NCBI RefSeq assembly: GCF_040712315.1
Contig: NC_134017.1
Span: 28,503,273-28,567,272 of the forward strand
Reading direction: 5' to 3'
DNA length: 64,000 nt
Source: Castanea sativa
Lineage: Eukaryota > Streptophyta > Magnoliopsida > Fagales > Fagaceae
Below are positions 35,608 to 47,275 of the stretch, piece by piece. Below the pieces are notes generated by a model, which made no database searches, had not been told where the DNA came from, and was given only the letters and a program-made list of their open reading frames with translations. Every line of letters begins with the position of its first letter. Within the stretch, counting starts at the first letter, position 1. A program made the position numbers and the translations under genes.

Positions 35608-37760
35608 ATGGAAACCTTAGCGAATGAACCCTCTCTCCAAACTCCAGCTACTACAGAAGATGTTGGTGCTATTCCCACCCAAGCTGAAGATTCCGTCGCT
35701 ACCCAAGCCGAAGCGCTGTACTGGCCGAGTTGCCCCGTTCCACCATGCCAAGTGAGTATGACAGCCTCGTTAGTGGTACTTCGTAGTGGTAGGAAAAAGT
35801 CACTTGCTTGGGATTATTTTGAAAAAGTAAAGATAGGCGAGGGTGATTCTAGTAAAATTAAGGCTGTTTGTAATTTTTGCCAAAAATCGTATAATGCTGA
35901 TAGTAAGAGTTGTGGTACTAGTAATTTGTTAGCTCATGTGGTAATATGTCCTAAGAACCCTAATAGAGATGATCTAGTTAAAGGGCAGAAAACATTAGCT
36001 TTTGAACCCAAAAAGGATGGAGATGATGGATTCAACCTTGTGTCAACAACCTTTTCTGTTGAGGCTTCTAGAAAGGCATTGGCCGAAATGATTATAATTG
36101 ATGAATTGCCTTTTAGGTATGTTGAGGGATATGGGTTTAAGAAGTATGTAACTACCTTACAACCTAAGCTTCGATTAAAGGATATCCCATCTCGCCAAAC
36201 CGTGGCTAGAGATGTGATTGGCATTTATAATAAGAGAGAGATAAGCTAAGGAAATCTTTGAAGGGTTGTAGGGTGTGTCTTACTACGGACACATGGACTT
36301 CTCGTTCAAAATTTAAATTATATGTGTCTCACATGTCACTTCATTGATGATGCTTGGAAATTACATAAGAGAATTTTAAACTTTTGTCTAGTTGAAGACC
36401 ACAAGGGGGAGACTATAGGTAGAAAAATTGAGATGTCATTGCGTGAGTGGGGTATTGATGGGCTATTTACCTTCGACAAAGAGATAATGCTAGCTCAAAT
36501 TTAACAACAATTAAATTTTTGCAAAGGGTGACTAAAGATTGGAATGGAACAGTTTTAGGAAAGGAGTACATGCACATGAGGTGTTGTGCTCATATCCTAA
36601 ATCTCATTGTGGGGGAGGGTTTGAAAGATATTGATGTATCTGTTGCTAAGGTGCGTGAAGCTATGAGGTATGTGAAGTCCTCACCCAATAGAAGTCAAAC
36701 TTTTAAGAGTTTTATGGAGAGGTTAGGTATGGAGTCCAAGAGTCTTCTTAGTTTAGATGTACCTACTAGGTGGAACTCGACCTATATCATGTTAGAAACT
36801 GCTGAAAAGTTTGAGAAAGTGTTCCTTCGAATGAATTTTGAAGATGATGGTTATTCTTCGTACTTTAGGACCAAGGAAGATAGTGGTGGTTTGGGATCTC
36901 CGTGTATGGCTGATTTCCAAAATTGTAAGTCATTTGTGACCTTTTTAAGGCTTTTTTATAATGCAACGAAGAAATTCTCTGGTTCTTTGTATGTTACTTC
37001 AAATGCCTTTTATGATGAGATCTTTGTTATTCAGGAGAGTATTTCCAATTTAGTTAAATCCCAAAACACTCTCTTGAAAAATACAGCCACAAACATGCAA
37101 ACTAAATTTGAGAAGTATTGGGAAGGGGAGAAAATTAATCCCTCTTTTGTATGTGGCCGTGGTTCTTGATCCACGAAAAAAAATTGAGGTTTTTGAAGTT
37201 TTCTTTTACCGAAATTTATGGGAATTTAGTTGCTTGTCAAGTGATGGTTGATAGGGTGAAAGATCTTTTGTACAAGTTGTATAATTTTTACTCTTCTATT
37301 CATTCACCAAATTTGCAAGAACAAAGTGAGAGTGAGAGGTCAGAATTGGAAAGTGATGGTAGTGATCCATATGTGATGGTTTACTCGCGATATGAACGAT
37401 TTTTGGAAGTTGAACAATCTGTAGGTTGTAGTAATGAGCTTGAGAAGTATTTGGCTGAAAATTGTGATGGGAGAAAGGATGTGAATTTTGAGATATTGGA
37501 GTGGTGGAGGGACAATTGTAGTAGGTACCAAGTGTTGTCTAAAGTAGCTATGACGTGGCCGGCTATGCCAGCTTCTACCGTTGCATCCGAGTCCGCATTC
37601 AAGACTCGGTGGTCGAATTGTCGATCCATTTCGAAGTTCACTATCTCCTCTCATGGTTCAAAACCTTGTATGTTCACAAAATTGGCTTCAAGCCACGGTT
37701 CCAATTTCTCATCACGTCAAAGGATGATGTAGAGGCATTGGAGGAGGAGTTACTTGACTT
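35608..37760 (+). pseudogene. hAT transposase (BED zinc finger, RICESLEEPER/Ac type)
   Basis: Cut-and-paste transposase acting in the nucleus on the element's TIRs. An N-terminal BED finger (about residues 65-120: AWDYFEKV, then CNFCQKSY with TSNLLAHV) is followed by the RNase H-fold region with LTTDTWTS (first catalytic Asp) and DNASSN (second), then MRCCAHILNLIV and the tail dimerisation region ELEKYLAE, EILEWWRDN, ASTVASESAF. These parts lie in different frames: breaks are visible near 36240, 36320, 36480, 37140 and 37590-37740. The ATG at 35608 follows a splice-acceptor-like TTTTTTTAG. Family length is ~650-700 residues, and the span fits that. Non-functional as it stands. Confidence 0.88.
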
Positions 37761-39051
37761 AGGTAATATGTTTAAATTCTCGAAATTTAGTCTATTAATC
37801 TTATTGAATGTCTTGTGTATTCAAGCCAAATTTAATTTATTGTGTTTATTTCCTATTCTTTTCTAGTTTTAAATGAACAACCAACAAAGAAATGCAAATG
37901 AAATTCCAACTCAAGCAAGAGTTTCACTTCCTAAGCAAACGACCCTTAATTAGCATTGATGATTAATGGCCGACTTGGTATGATTCTCGCCTTTAGCTTG
38001 CTACCGTTATAAACTTGGTTTCCTTACAAGCTAGTCGTTTTGTATTTGGTACTAATTTATTGTTTGTTCGTCTATTGTAGGAGGATGGTAATTTATTTTG
38101 TAAAGAAGGCAGCTTTTTGGGAATATTTTGGAAGCTTTTTTGTACACGTCGCTTTTCTAACTTGTAACGATACTCGGACAGCCAATGCTTATAGAAAAGA
38201 AATCTTAGTTCATAGGTTTTCTCTTCTATTAGTTATATAGACTTATAAACTTTAGAGTAGTCATTCAATGCTTTGGAAAAACTATTTTTTGGAAATACCT
38301 ATGGTATTTGATTGTTGTAAGTAATTATGGGTTACCAAGCTTTCTAAATGGGTTATCATTTCAAAAACTTGCAAGAATCGCTTCTATGGTAATATTGGAG
38401 TTTATTTGTTGCTAAAAATATTATTTGTTATGGTCGACAGTTTTATAGGCATCGAGCTACTAGCTTACCGCCTTGGTGCTTATATTAATTTTTGTGGTTA
38501 ATGTGGGAAAGGTTATGTACGTGGATTGATAGACTAGCTTACCGCCTTGGTGCTTATATTAATTTTTGTGGTTAATGTGGGGAAAGGTTATGTATGTGGA
38601 ATGGATTGATAGGTGCTACATGTTTCGCATCACAGGTGATTAAAAAAAAAAACATTTTGATGTGTTGTGTTGATCACAGATGAAAAGAATAGACATTTTT
38701 TGGGCCTTTTAGATATGTCCTAATTGAAGCCCTATTTTAAAATAAGTTTAATAAAAATAGGCCCAATTCGAAATATATGGCGGATTTCAGTTGCCAAACA
38801 AAGTAATTTGGGCTAAGAAGGCCCAAAAAAATGAAATAATTGAAATTTTAATAATGTAATATATTCCGGCCCAATCTGAGGCCCAGACCCGTCAATCCAA
38901 CAACTCCGACCCGCCCAACCGATGACCCAAAATATCAAATCCGATCCGAATATTCGGTCGAATACGGGTCTAGAATTCAGTAACCCGAACCAGTCGGGTC
39001 GAGTTCGGTTTGGGCCCAAAACCGACCCGGCCCGACCCGTGGACAGCCTTA
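37761..39051. other. 3' non-coding part of the hAT element
   Basis: No gene. A ~70-bp direct repeat with TAGCTTACCGCCTTGGTGCT occurs at about 38461 and 38532. The last ~170 bp are the GC-rich subterminal cluster. Confidence 0.55.
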
Positions 39052-39059
39052 GTCTAGGC

Positions 39060-40520
39060 ACACAAACATGACATGGAGCGTACAAGCACATGGATGATAG
39101 CATGAAGTGTGTAGAGACATCAATCTCAACACAAAAAGCACGTGAAAACATAGATCTAGACATATAGGCATAGAAACGTGCATGTAAACATGTAGATCCT
39201 AGCACATAAACATTGAAGAACGTGAATCCAAGCATATAAGCATGTGAAGGCATGGACCTAACCCTATAGCATGGCAAAAAGGCATAAACATATAGATCCA
39301 AGCAAGGCATAGCCAAAAACATCATACAAGCATATGAACATATAACCCTAACATCAACATAAAGCAAAAGATGAACAAGGCATGAGAAGACATGGCATAA
39401 AGCTTAAACACATAGATCGAGTCAAATAGGATGTGAACAAGCATAGGAACATGCGGATCTAGCCAAGCAACGCATGGAAAAGATAGATCTAGGCACAAAC
39501 ATATCGTACAAAGCATAAAGCACGTAGATCGGGACAAATAACATGTGAGCAAGCATAAAAACATGCGGATCTAGCCAAGCAACACATGGAAAAGATAAAT
39601 CTAGGCACAACATATAGCACAAAACATAAAGCACGTAGATCGAGACAAATAACATGTGAGCAAGCATTAAAGGACATGGATCTAAGCTGCTAGAAACAAG
39701 ACAAAGCAAGAAACATGTCAAAGAAAGCAATAAACCATATTAATCAAGCAAAAAAAAGCAAGAACATGCTAGGAAAAAGATTTAGAAGGTTAGGGGTATG
39801 GATGATAGCAAAAAAGCTACATCCACACCCCTAACCCCAAATCCAAGATGTAGAACCAAGGTGGAGAAGATTGGGTACAAGAACACTACATTGTATTGTT
39901 AGTGAAGATGCAAGAATCAAGAAGCTTTGATGTGCCTTTTGGGTGTTTTTTGTGTGTGTGTGTTTTTTTTGGTGTTTGGAAGAGAGAAAATATGTATAAA
40001 AGTACCAGGCAGAGAGCAAAAATCAGAAAAATGTGGCCTCCTCAAGTCTAAGGGGTGCCTGGGGCTATTTATAGCCCCGACACACGTTTTGAAGCGGTGG
40101 CCCTTCAAGGACCGCTAGCCTCAAAAGGCCTAAAAATGGGTTGATCTTGGCATCCTTGGAAAGATCTTGGCTTCCTATTTTTGAAAAGGTATGGAACTTG
40201 AAAATTCAACGGTTGGATCAAAAGTTATGGCTCTTGGAAGTTAGCGGTGCATCAATCGATGCATCATCCTAGTTTTCGTGATATCTTGGACGTTCTAATT
40301 CCGATTTCAACCCATGAACAGTCATTGGAATAAGAATTTGATAATCTTTGCAATGGAATTGGTTTCGACTTCTTCTGACAGCCAGATCAAAATTAGGGTT
40401 CTTGGGCCCACTTGGGATCGACTTCGGGTCAAACTTGTTAAAAATCTCCCAGAAGCTCAAGTTTGAGGTAAAACCATAAAAACAAAAAACAAAAAAACAA
40501 AATTGTGAGGATTTTGACCT
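39060..40520. other. Internal region of the LARD-like element, right of the hAT
   Basis: Non-coding and A/G-rich with CATAGATCTAG-type words. A ~112-bp unit starting ACATGCGGATCTAGCCAAGC is tandemly repeated (39449 and 39561, partial beyond, to ~39670). Cys/Leu-rich minus-strand open frames over this tract are composition artefacts. Confidence 0.6.
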
Positions 40521-40710
40521 TTAGTCAACCCAAGGTTAATCAGGGGCAATTTGGTTGAAAAATGCACTTTGAGCGCTCCAGTGTCCAAATGGGTTGCGCC
40601 ACACCACTGTATATGTTCTCGTGACCCTATGGAGAGAAAATGATATTTTTGGATTTTTCGGGGTTCGGCATGAAAATCGAGAGCGGAAAAAATATGGTAT
40701 CAACAAACCT

Positions 40711-41728
40711 CCTGGGAAAAAACAAGAGCTTGCGCAATAGCTAAGTCTTTAACTTCACTAGCATGGTAGGCCTAGGGCAGCAGCTTGGAACATGAAGCAA
40801 TCACCATACCTGAGTTATCTCTGATCACAACACCAATCCTAAACTTGTTTTTAGCAGTGAAAATGGCTCCATCGAACTTTATCTTCATTGAATCTCTCAG
40901 GGAGATTGCCAAGTATCACAAATACGAGGCTGACTGCCTGGAGGGCTGGGAATAATGGCTAAGAACTCATTACACCGATCCGAAAAAAGTTGAGTCAACT
41001 AATGAAGCACACAAGCAGGTTAGAGAAGTTGGACCTAATTCCTCTGCATCCAGATCGACCAAACTATCATTGCGAAAAGCTCCACATTTTTTCCATGATC
41101 CAAAATCCATGATAAGAACTCTTTGAAGTCCACAAATTGGACCTAATTCCTCTACGTCCAGATTGACCAAACTGTCATTGTGAAAAGTTCCACATTTTTT
41201 CCATGATTCAAAATCCATGATAAGAACTCTTTGAAGTCCACAAATTGTTTTTGGCTTTGAAAACTCCATGAACCCATATCATACCAAACTATGTCTAGTT
41301 CTAAGCATGACCATAACGCATGGATAAGATTTTCCGAATCAACAATGAAACAATCACTCACAGGGACTTGTATAATGGTTCTTCTGACCAAATTAGTTTT
41401 TCTTGGCAAGGCATTTTGACAAGCACGCTAGAGAAAGTTCTTAACTTTGTTTGGAGATCGAATAGCCCAAAGTCTCCTTCAAAATTGGATGTCCGATGCA
41501 GGTGAGTGTAACCAAGAACCCAAATTAGCTTCCTCCTTCAAAAAATGATACCCAGATTTGCAACTATATTTCCCATCTTGTGACCACAACCAAAAAAAGA
41601 ACATCATCCGATGCTACTTGAGCTAATGGAATTTTCTTTATTACTTCAGCTTCATCAGGAGCAAAAATATCATCAATCATTTCACCATTCCACTGTCTAG
41701 ATTATGTGTCAATTAACAATGATACTTT
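40711..41728 (-). pseudogene. LINE ORF2 fragment: zf-RVT and start of RNase H
   Basis: The minus strand encodes zf-RVT residues (PRKTNLVRRTIIQVPVSD, then LIHALWSCLELDIVWYDM) and then SWILNHGKNVELFTMTVWSI, leading into RVT_3. It lies between the LARD-like element and the solo-LTR-like insertion. Frames are broken, and a 108-bp segment is duplicated in it. Confidence 0.78.
41031..41246. repeat. 108-bp tandem duplication within the LINE fragment
   Basis: Two copies (from 41031 and 41139) starting GGACCTAATTCCTCT. The unit equals 36 codons, so the minus-strand frame stays open through both. The copies differ by several substitutions, and the boundary word CACAAATTG is shared with the single-copy flank. 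Confidence 0.88.
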
Positions 41729-43847
41729 TGTAGGAAAAACATAGTTTGTATCTCATACAAAACATACACATCGAAAAAATAACGGACCTACTTCATTCGC
41801 AATTGATGACATGTACTATGTAAATTTCAGAATTTAAGAACAAGAAAGTATACCTTGGTGCACTGAAATTCAAAACCAAAGATTAGAAGTACTTGGGAAC
41901 ACTTTTAATCTTCACTCCAATTCCACTTATGCCTATGAAGTGTGATCTCTCAATCAGTTTATAAGTATGTGTTCAAGGGAGAATAAGAGATTGACTTACA
42001 CTCACATACATATCATTTTCATACATTACTAAATTTTGTATGTTTCTCTCCTTATATGTAACTAATTATCTAATTGAGCTAGCCTTTTGGGCCATTCTAA
42101 TTGGGCTTTAGTATGTGGCTTGGAGTGAGACCAAAATGGACAAATAAGACACTAGCTCTAATAGGTTTTGGATCTTTCTATCAGCTCTTGACAAGTCCAA
42201 AATTAACATTAATTATATTTAATACCACTATATGTTAGAACATATGTGAATCATATTAAGAACATATGTCAATATTTTATATAATTGGCTAATCCTTTGA
42301 CAAAATGCACTTTACTTATAATTGGGTAGATCTAGGATGTGTTTAATGTTTCAAGAAACAAGGTTTTAAGTTCAAGTGTTAAAGCCATGCAAGGCTTTCC
42401 AAGAAACAAGTGAATAAGTGATGTTCATTAAAACTCGACAACTAGTATCTATGGAGGCTTAAAAAGTTGTTTCAGCCTGAAGCTCGACAGTTACTCGATA
42501 GATAGGGTATCTGTCGAGATTTATGAAAAACGAATTTTAAGTTCTGATTTCATGCTAATCCGTGAATGTATGTTTGAGCTTTCTTTTCTCACGACCCTAA
42601 ACATATATAAGGATTATTTTAAGGGCCTTCACAGAGAGTACAATTGCACAAGTGTGAAGCAAAGTGTTGTTTATGCAAATTGTGACCGAAAACTTACTTT
42701 GTCCTAGTTCTTCTTTCTCTTGAAGAAGCTGCTATGTTTGTACACCATAGGGTTTTATGACAAAACAACTTCATGATCTTCATCGTGTGATGAATTGAAG
42801 AACTTTGTAGCCAACATCTTTCTCAAGTTGGTGATCAAGTCACGTATTGGGATCCGTGCATCTATTAGTTAATTACGTACTGGGAACCGTGCATTGAAAG
42901 GAGAGATTGTCACTACATAACAACTCTAATTAGGTATTGAGGTAAGGGTTCAACTGTAGGTTGGTATAAGGTACTGGGATTCATTTACTTGTAACCGCTT
43001 GATGTGATAATAGTGAATTCTCGGGAGTGGTGACCTTAAAATCACCTGGTGGGGTTTTGCCTTGGTGGTTTTCTCCATTCGTAAACAAACCACCGTGTCA
43101 AATTTATACATCATATATTTAAAAAATCCAATTTCATAAATATATACTTTAGTCACTTCTTACTATAGTGGTTAGGTCTAAGACTCTAAATAACCAAACC
43201 CATTAAACTTATCTCAAGGGATTATTTTATCTTTCGGGAATATTTTATATCTCTGTTAAGAGATTATGGATTCCATCTTGAGAATATATGTTCCTTCAAC
43301 ATTAAATGTGACTGCCCAATATACTGAGATTTTGATCGTGACTTTAGATTTCACTCCTGATATATCAAAGCAACCTACACTTCATGATCAGGTTCATTAT
43401 TCTCTCAGGATTAAGAGTTCATATAAATAGAAGTCATGAGATTTATTATTCATTTGACAGTCGTTAGTAGAATAATAAATCTCACAATGGTCCAATTCAA
43501 TATTTTTTAACACTATCAACATATCAACTAGAAGTCTCCACTTCCATGATCAAGACAAATCATCTTAGTTGATATGTTATAGTCTTCACAGATGAAATGA
43601 CCAATTTCATCACCGATTACAAACTAAAATTCTAAATTTACAAAGAACTTGTAATTTATATCTTTTGTGACTATATCACATAAATCACATACTATACATC
43701 TCATGGACTTTATGATAATTTTCAAATATTCATGTTACCTTTATTTTAGATAATAATAAAACAACTTTTATTAATCACAACATAATATCACACATAATGT
43801 CATACATAGCACCATACAATAGGATTTAAAGGGCACATTTCCTAACA
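41729..43847. mobile_element. Solo-LTR-like insertion, 2.1 kb
   Basis: Perfect 5-bp target duplication ACTTT (41724-41728, 43848-43852). Ends TGTAGGAAAA and TTTCCTAACA form the inverted terminal pattern of a Copia LTR. No coding sequence is inside. A segment at ~42233-43200 looks like a further LTR nested within: it starts TGTTAGAACATATG, has a TATA box (CATATATAAGG, 42602), and shares GAAGAACTTTG and TATTGGGATCCGTGCAT with the LTR fragment at 49557-50344. That nesting would explain the unusual length. Confidence 0.78.
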
Positions 43848-44407
43848 ACTTTAGCCTTTAGTAGGGATTCCACCATAGGCAAACTAACAAGGGGTGGATG
43901 TTTCCTTGACAACTAGTGGTTTTGCCAAATGGAAATAAAATCATCATTACCAATACGCCATCTTGAACCTCTTTGTATTACTTATCTTCCTACAAGAATA
44001 CTTCTCCAAGCGTAAGAGGTAGACCTGGAATCCTTAGCCTTTAAAAAAGAGCCATTGGGAAAAAATCTAGCCTTAAAAACTTTGTAGAAAAAGGATGAAT
44101 GATCGTGTAATAATCTCCACGCTTGCTTAGTTAAAAAAGAGTCATTAAACATAACCAAATCCCTAAAACCCATACCTCCCACCATTTTAGACTTTGTCAT
44201 CTCATCCCAACGGAGCCAATGAATTTTTCAATGGTCACCCCGTTGCCACTACCAAAATTTCTTTATTAAAACTTCAATATCACGGTACAATCCTAGAGGG
44301 AGCTTGAAGCAACACATAATGTAAGTAGGGATAGCTTGAATAACAAATTTAATAAGGATTTCCCTACTAGCTTGAGAGAGCAGTTTTCCTTCTCAACCTT
44401 GTAACTA
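43848..44407 (-). pseudogene. LINE ORF2 fragment between RT and zf-RVT
   Basis: Contains MTKSKMVGGMGFRDLVMFND and TKQAWRLLHDHSSFFYKVFK, the conserved linker downstream of plant L1 reverse transcriptase. The matching part of the LINE at 19571-25182 lies around 21190-20960. It ends at the 5' truncation point next to the TTAACTAT duplication. Confidence 0.8.
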
Positions 44408-44415
44408 TTAACTAT

Positions 44416-45876
44416 GTGTTTTGTTTTGTTTAAACTTTATACTATTGTTTTAGCCTTTTCAAGGGGGTTTTGTTGCTAGAAATTTGACATGACTCTGGAT
44501 TTAAAAAATAATAATAATACTACATCCACAATATTTCATAACAATTTCATTACAAATCTTAGGTGATTTAGTAGGTACAAAAGTGATGTCAGTTGTGGGC
44601 TCATATTAGAATTAGTAATAGTTTGCCATATAGGATTTGTTGTGAAAATGTTGTAAACGTTACATTGCTCTTTAAAATACTCTATGTAGTAGTGTTTTCT
44701 AGAAACTTTAGAGAATCTTCATCTATTTATAACATAATTAGTTGGTACATATCACTTATAAAGGAAGTCTATGGATGCAATCTTTGTGCCATATGAATAG
44801 TGAAGAAAAAGTGGTGACTTCTTATGAAAGTGATAGTTCACCAATCAAGCTGTGACAAAGTTTGGGACAAAGTGTTGTCTTAGAAGTACTACATTTATAA
44901 ATACTTTGTCTTGTAAGTTAACAAGGTGAAAGAACACTACATACTCAAAGCTTAGAGCATTTACAATGGAAAATGTCATCCTATCCTATTTTACTATTCC
45001 AAAAAGCTACTTTATCAATTATACCATACAATTTTACAATACACCCAACATCCCAACTTTTATTTTCCTATTCTACTCATTAAAATAATATATATTACCC
45101 ACTAAAATAATATAATATATATTTCAATACAACTCTCTCTTTCTTTTCTCCCCCATCTCTCATCCACTTTATCAATTAAAATATATTATAATTTTTACTA
45201 GAATGCTACAATGCCATCCTACATTTAGGATGGCACTGTAGCACAATTGTAAAAAAAATTTCAATTGTAAGATTTTACAAGTTCAGCTGCTGGGCTCTTT
45301 TTGTGTCTTTATGCTAAATTTTCTCTACATATACCATTTACGATTGCCAATGAGAATACTCTTCGAGCAGGGTCATGATAATGGAACCTATATGGGTGAT
45401 TGTTTCTAGGGCTAGCTCAAATGCTCGATATAATTGGGGGCCTAAGGCAATAATTCTAAGTGGAGCCTATATATTTAAATGTCAACTAAATAAATTTATT
45501 TAATACTAGCGAAACCAATGTTAATATAATGACTTAGAAAAATAATTTTATGAATTAATACTAACCAAATTAAAGTTAATTTCATTAGAGAATCAAATAT
45601 ATGGTTCAAGAATAAACATTTAACAAAAGAATGAAATTTATTATTCTTTTCGAAAGGATAGGGTGATGCTTTGTAACAAATTTTGATTTTGGTCATAAGA
45701 AATAGATATCTTTTCACCAATAAAGTTTTATGGTTTTTGATTCTCAAAAAAAAAAAAAAAAGTTTTATGGTTTTCAATTAGGTTGGGTTATTATTAGTAT
45801 TATATTTTGAGGGTGAGAAAAAATAGTACATAGCCTCTTTTTCTAAACCACTTATTATAAAAACAAAAAATTGAAA
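44416..45876. other. AT-rich intergenic DNA with MITE-like remnants
   Basis: No gene. 44527-44665 has opposed CCACAATATTTCATAACAA and TTGTGAAAATGTTGTAAACG words, like a small TIR element; a related stretch is at ~61680-61835. 44940-45270 starts TTAGAGCATTTACAATGG, a form common at MITE ends, but no matching right end was found. Confidence 0.4.
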
Positions 45877-45894
45877 AATGCTAAAGGTACTATA

Positions 45895-46058
45895 TATTTT
45901 TTTATATATACAAGATAGAATTCTACTCTAGCCTAATCTAAGTGTACATGTGTATGAAGCTCCAGCCTGGAGACTTGAACTCTGGCCCTTGCCCCTACAC
46001 TCCACAAGTACTTATACTTGTGAAGTAACCATCGCACCAAGCGTGTGCGGTGGTAAAC
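45895..46058 (-). mobile_element. tRNA-derived SINE
   Basis: An 18-bp perfect target duplication, AATGCTAAAGGTACTATA, flanks it (45877-45894 and 46059-46076). On the minus strand it starts near CACACGCTTGGTGCGATGG, which fits an RNA polymerase III A box (TGGTGCGATGGTT). A B-box-like AGTTCAAGTCTCC follows ~60 bp on, and it ends in an A/T-rich tail. Layout and length (~164 bp) resemble the plant Au-SINE class. Confidence 0.82.
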
Positions 46059-46205
46059 AATGCTAAAGGTACTATAAATCTTACTACATAAAGCACCAAA
46101 ATTGATGCAACTATGAATGTAATAGATGGGTTCCAACTTCCAACCACCTAATAAATGATTGTTTGAATTTTTTTAGTAATTAATGACACATTAGTTTGAA
46201 AGATT

Positions 46206-46655
46206 CACTACAAAAAAGCTGTACGGCGGGCCAAAACCGCCACAAAAACTCAAAAAAATGCCCTTAAAGGTCCATTTGACCTTTAGCGGTGGGTGCTATT
46301 GCAACGGTTCTACCTGCCACTGTTGCGGTGCCGCTATAGATCTATTGCAGCGGTCACAAAAAGCGCCGCAATAGATCGGCCATTTAGCAGCGCTTTTGGT
46401 CTATTGTGGCTGGCTAAAAACTGCCGCCATATGAGGTTACCATTTAGGTCAAGTATCCTTTTAGTGGTGGGCAATAAGCGCCGCTATAGGGTTTATTAAA
46501 CAACATACCCTACGCACCTTTTCGTAGCGGTTACACCCGCCGCTATATGCATGAAGCTTTAGCGGCAGGCTGTAAACGCCGCTATAGGACTTCAATTATA
46601 ACATAATTTTAGACCCTTAGCAGCACTTTTTGCCCACCGCTATAGGTTAAAATTT
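46206..46655. repeat. CACTA left subterminal repeat region
   Basis: GC-rich against an AT-rich background. About 15 copies of a GCCGCTATAG / TAGCGGC type core alternate in both orientations (for example CGCCGCTATAGG at ~46481 and AACGCCGCTATAGGA at ~46574). This is the expected binding-site cluster for the CACTA accessory protein. Confidence 0.85.
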
Positions 46656-47275
46656 TTTTTCCCTGAGTTTTAAAACCATAATCCTATTACAAACAACCTG
46701 TAATAATTTTAGTTCTACGGAAACAATACCACAAATGTAACTAATTAACAACACCACAAATGTTTCCAAACTAACATTATATTAACATAGAAATATATTA
46801 TCATAACATCGTCTATAACCATCATCAAAGTTCCAAGCTAATACCACAATCAAAGTTTCAAAGTGTTTAAAAATATCCTTCAACACTTGCAAAAAATGCA
46901 GTTGTTCAAATGTAGTTCTTTGTACACAAAAAGTCATCTAACACCAACATAAAACGTATAAGCAGCTTGGTTGATGGGATGCAGCTGATGATTTTTGGAG
47001 AGTTGGAGATTGTTGGACCGCATGAACGTCCTACATACAAACCAAGATTACTCAATAAGTGCATATAAATGAATTGAATAGAATGACAAGAAAAGCTTAG
47101 AGATTTAGGACTTTTCATCTTGGTCATTCAGTAAGTGCATACAAATCAAGATTACTCAATAATGTGAGAATAGTTATTTATGAGAATCAGAGCAAATCTT
47201 CCATAGTAAAGTCATAACCTTAAAATGTAAATGATACATTTGAATAAAGTAAATACAATGACCAACGTCACAAAC

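Larger units (their letters stand above)
31721..39051 (+). mobile_element. hAT transposon, 7.3 kb, with decayed transposase
   Basis: Perfect 8-bp target duplication GTCTAGGC (31713-31720, 39052-39059). Ends TAGGGGTGTCCAC and GTGGACAGCCTTA are inverted repeats with two mismatches in 13. Both subterminal regions are GC-rich and made of CCGACCCG/CGGGTCGG words in opposite orientation, likely transposase-binding clusters. It carries a BED-type transposase gene (35608-37760) preceded by ~3.9 kb that looks like a leader with introns. It sits inside the LARD-like element. Confidence 0.9.
29884..40705. mobile_element. LTR-type (LARD-like) insertion with a hAT inside
   Basis: 5-bp target duplication AACCT (29879-29883 and 40706-40710). 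Ends are TGTTGAT...ATCAACA, the LTR-retroelement terminal pattern. Without the hAT it is ~3.5 kb. No gag or pol was found, and the internal DNA is rich in repeated AAGCATAGACATG-type words, so it looks like a large non-autonomous (LARD-type) element. The left part has GGAGTCGCCACCAATC and GGGGAAGGTGTTAAGCACCC, motifs common in plant LARDs. I could not delimit two matching LTRs. Confidence 0.7.
29555..44407 (-). mobile_element. 5'-truncated L1 LINE split by two insertions
   Basis: Target duplication TTAACTAT at 29547-29554 and 44408-44415. A T-rich run after 29554 is the minus-strand poly(A) tail. LINE sequence is found in three blocks: 29600-29883, 40706-41728 and 43848-44407, about 1.9 kb in all. 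Between them lie the LTR element 29884-40705 and the insertion 41729-43847. Only the 3' part of ORF2 is present, so it was truncated at its 5' end on insertion. Confidence 0.85.

Noticed and set aside
38813..39730. Overlapping Cys/Met/Tyr-rich minus-strand frames
   Set aside because: The ~112-bp repeat and CATAGATC words generate them in two frames; part spans the hAT end.
44940..45270. MITE starting TTAGAGCATTTACAATGG
   Set aside because: Left end looks typical, but I could not find the inverted right end or a target duplication, so it is mentioned only within the intergenic entry.
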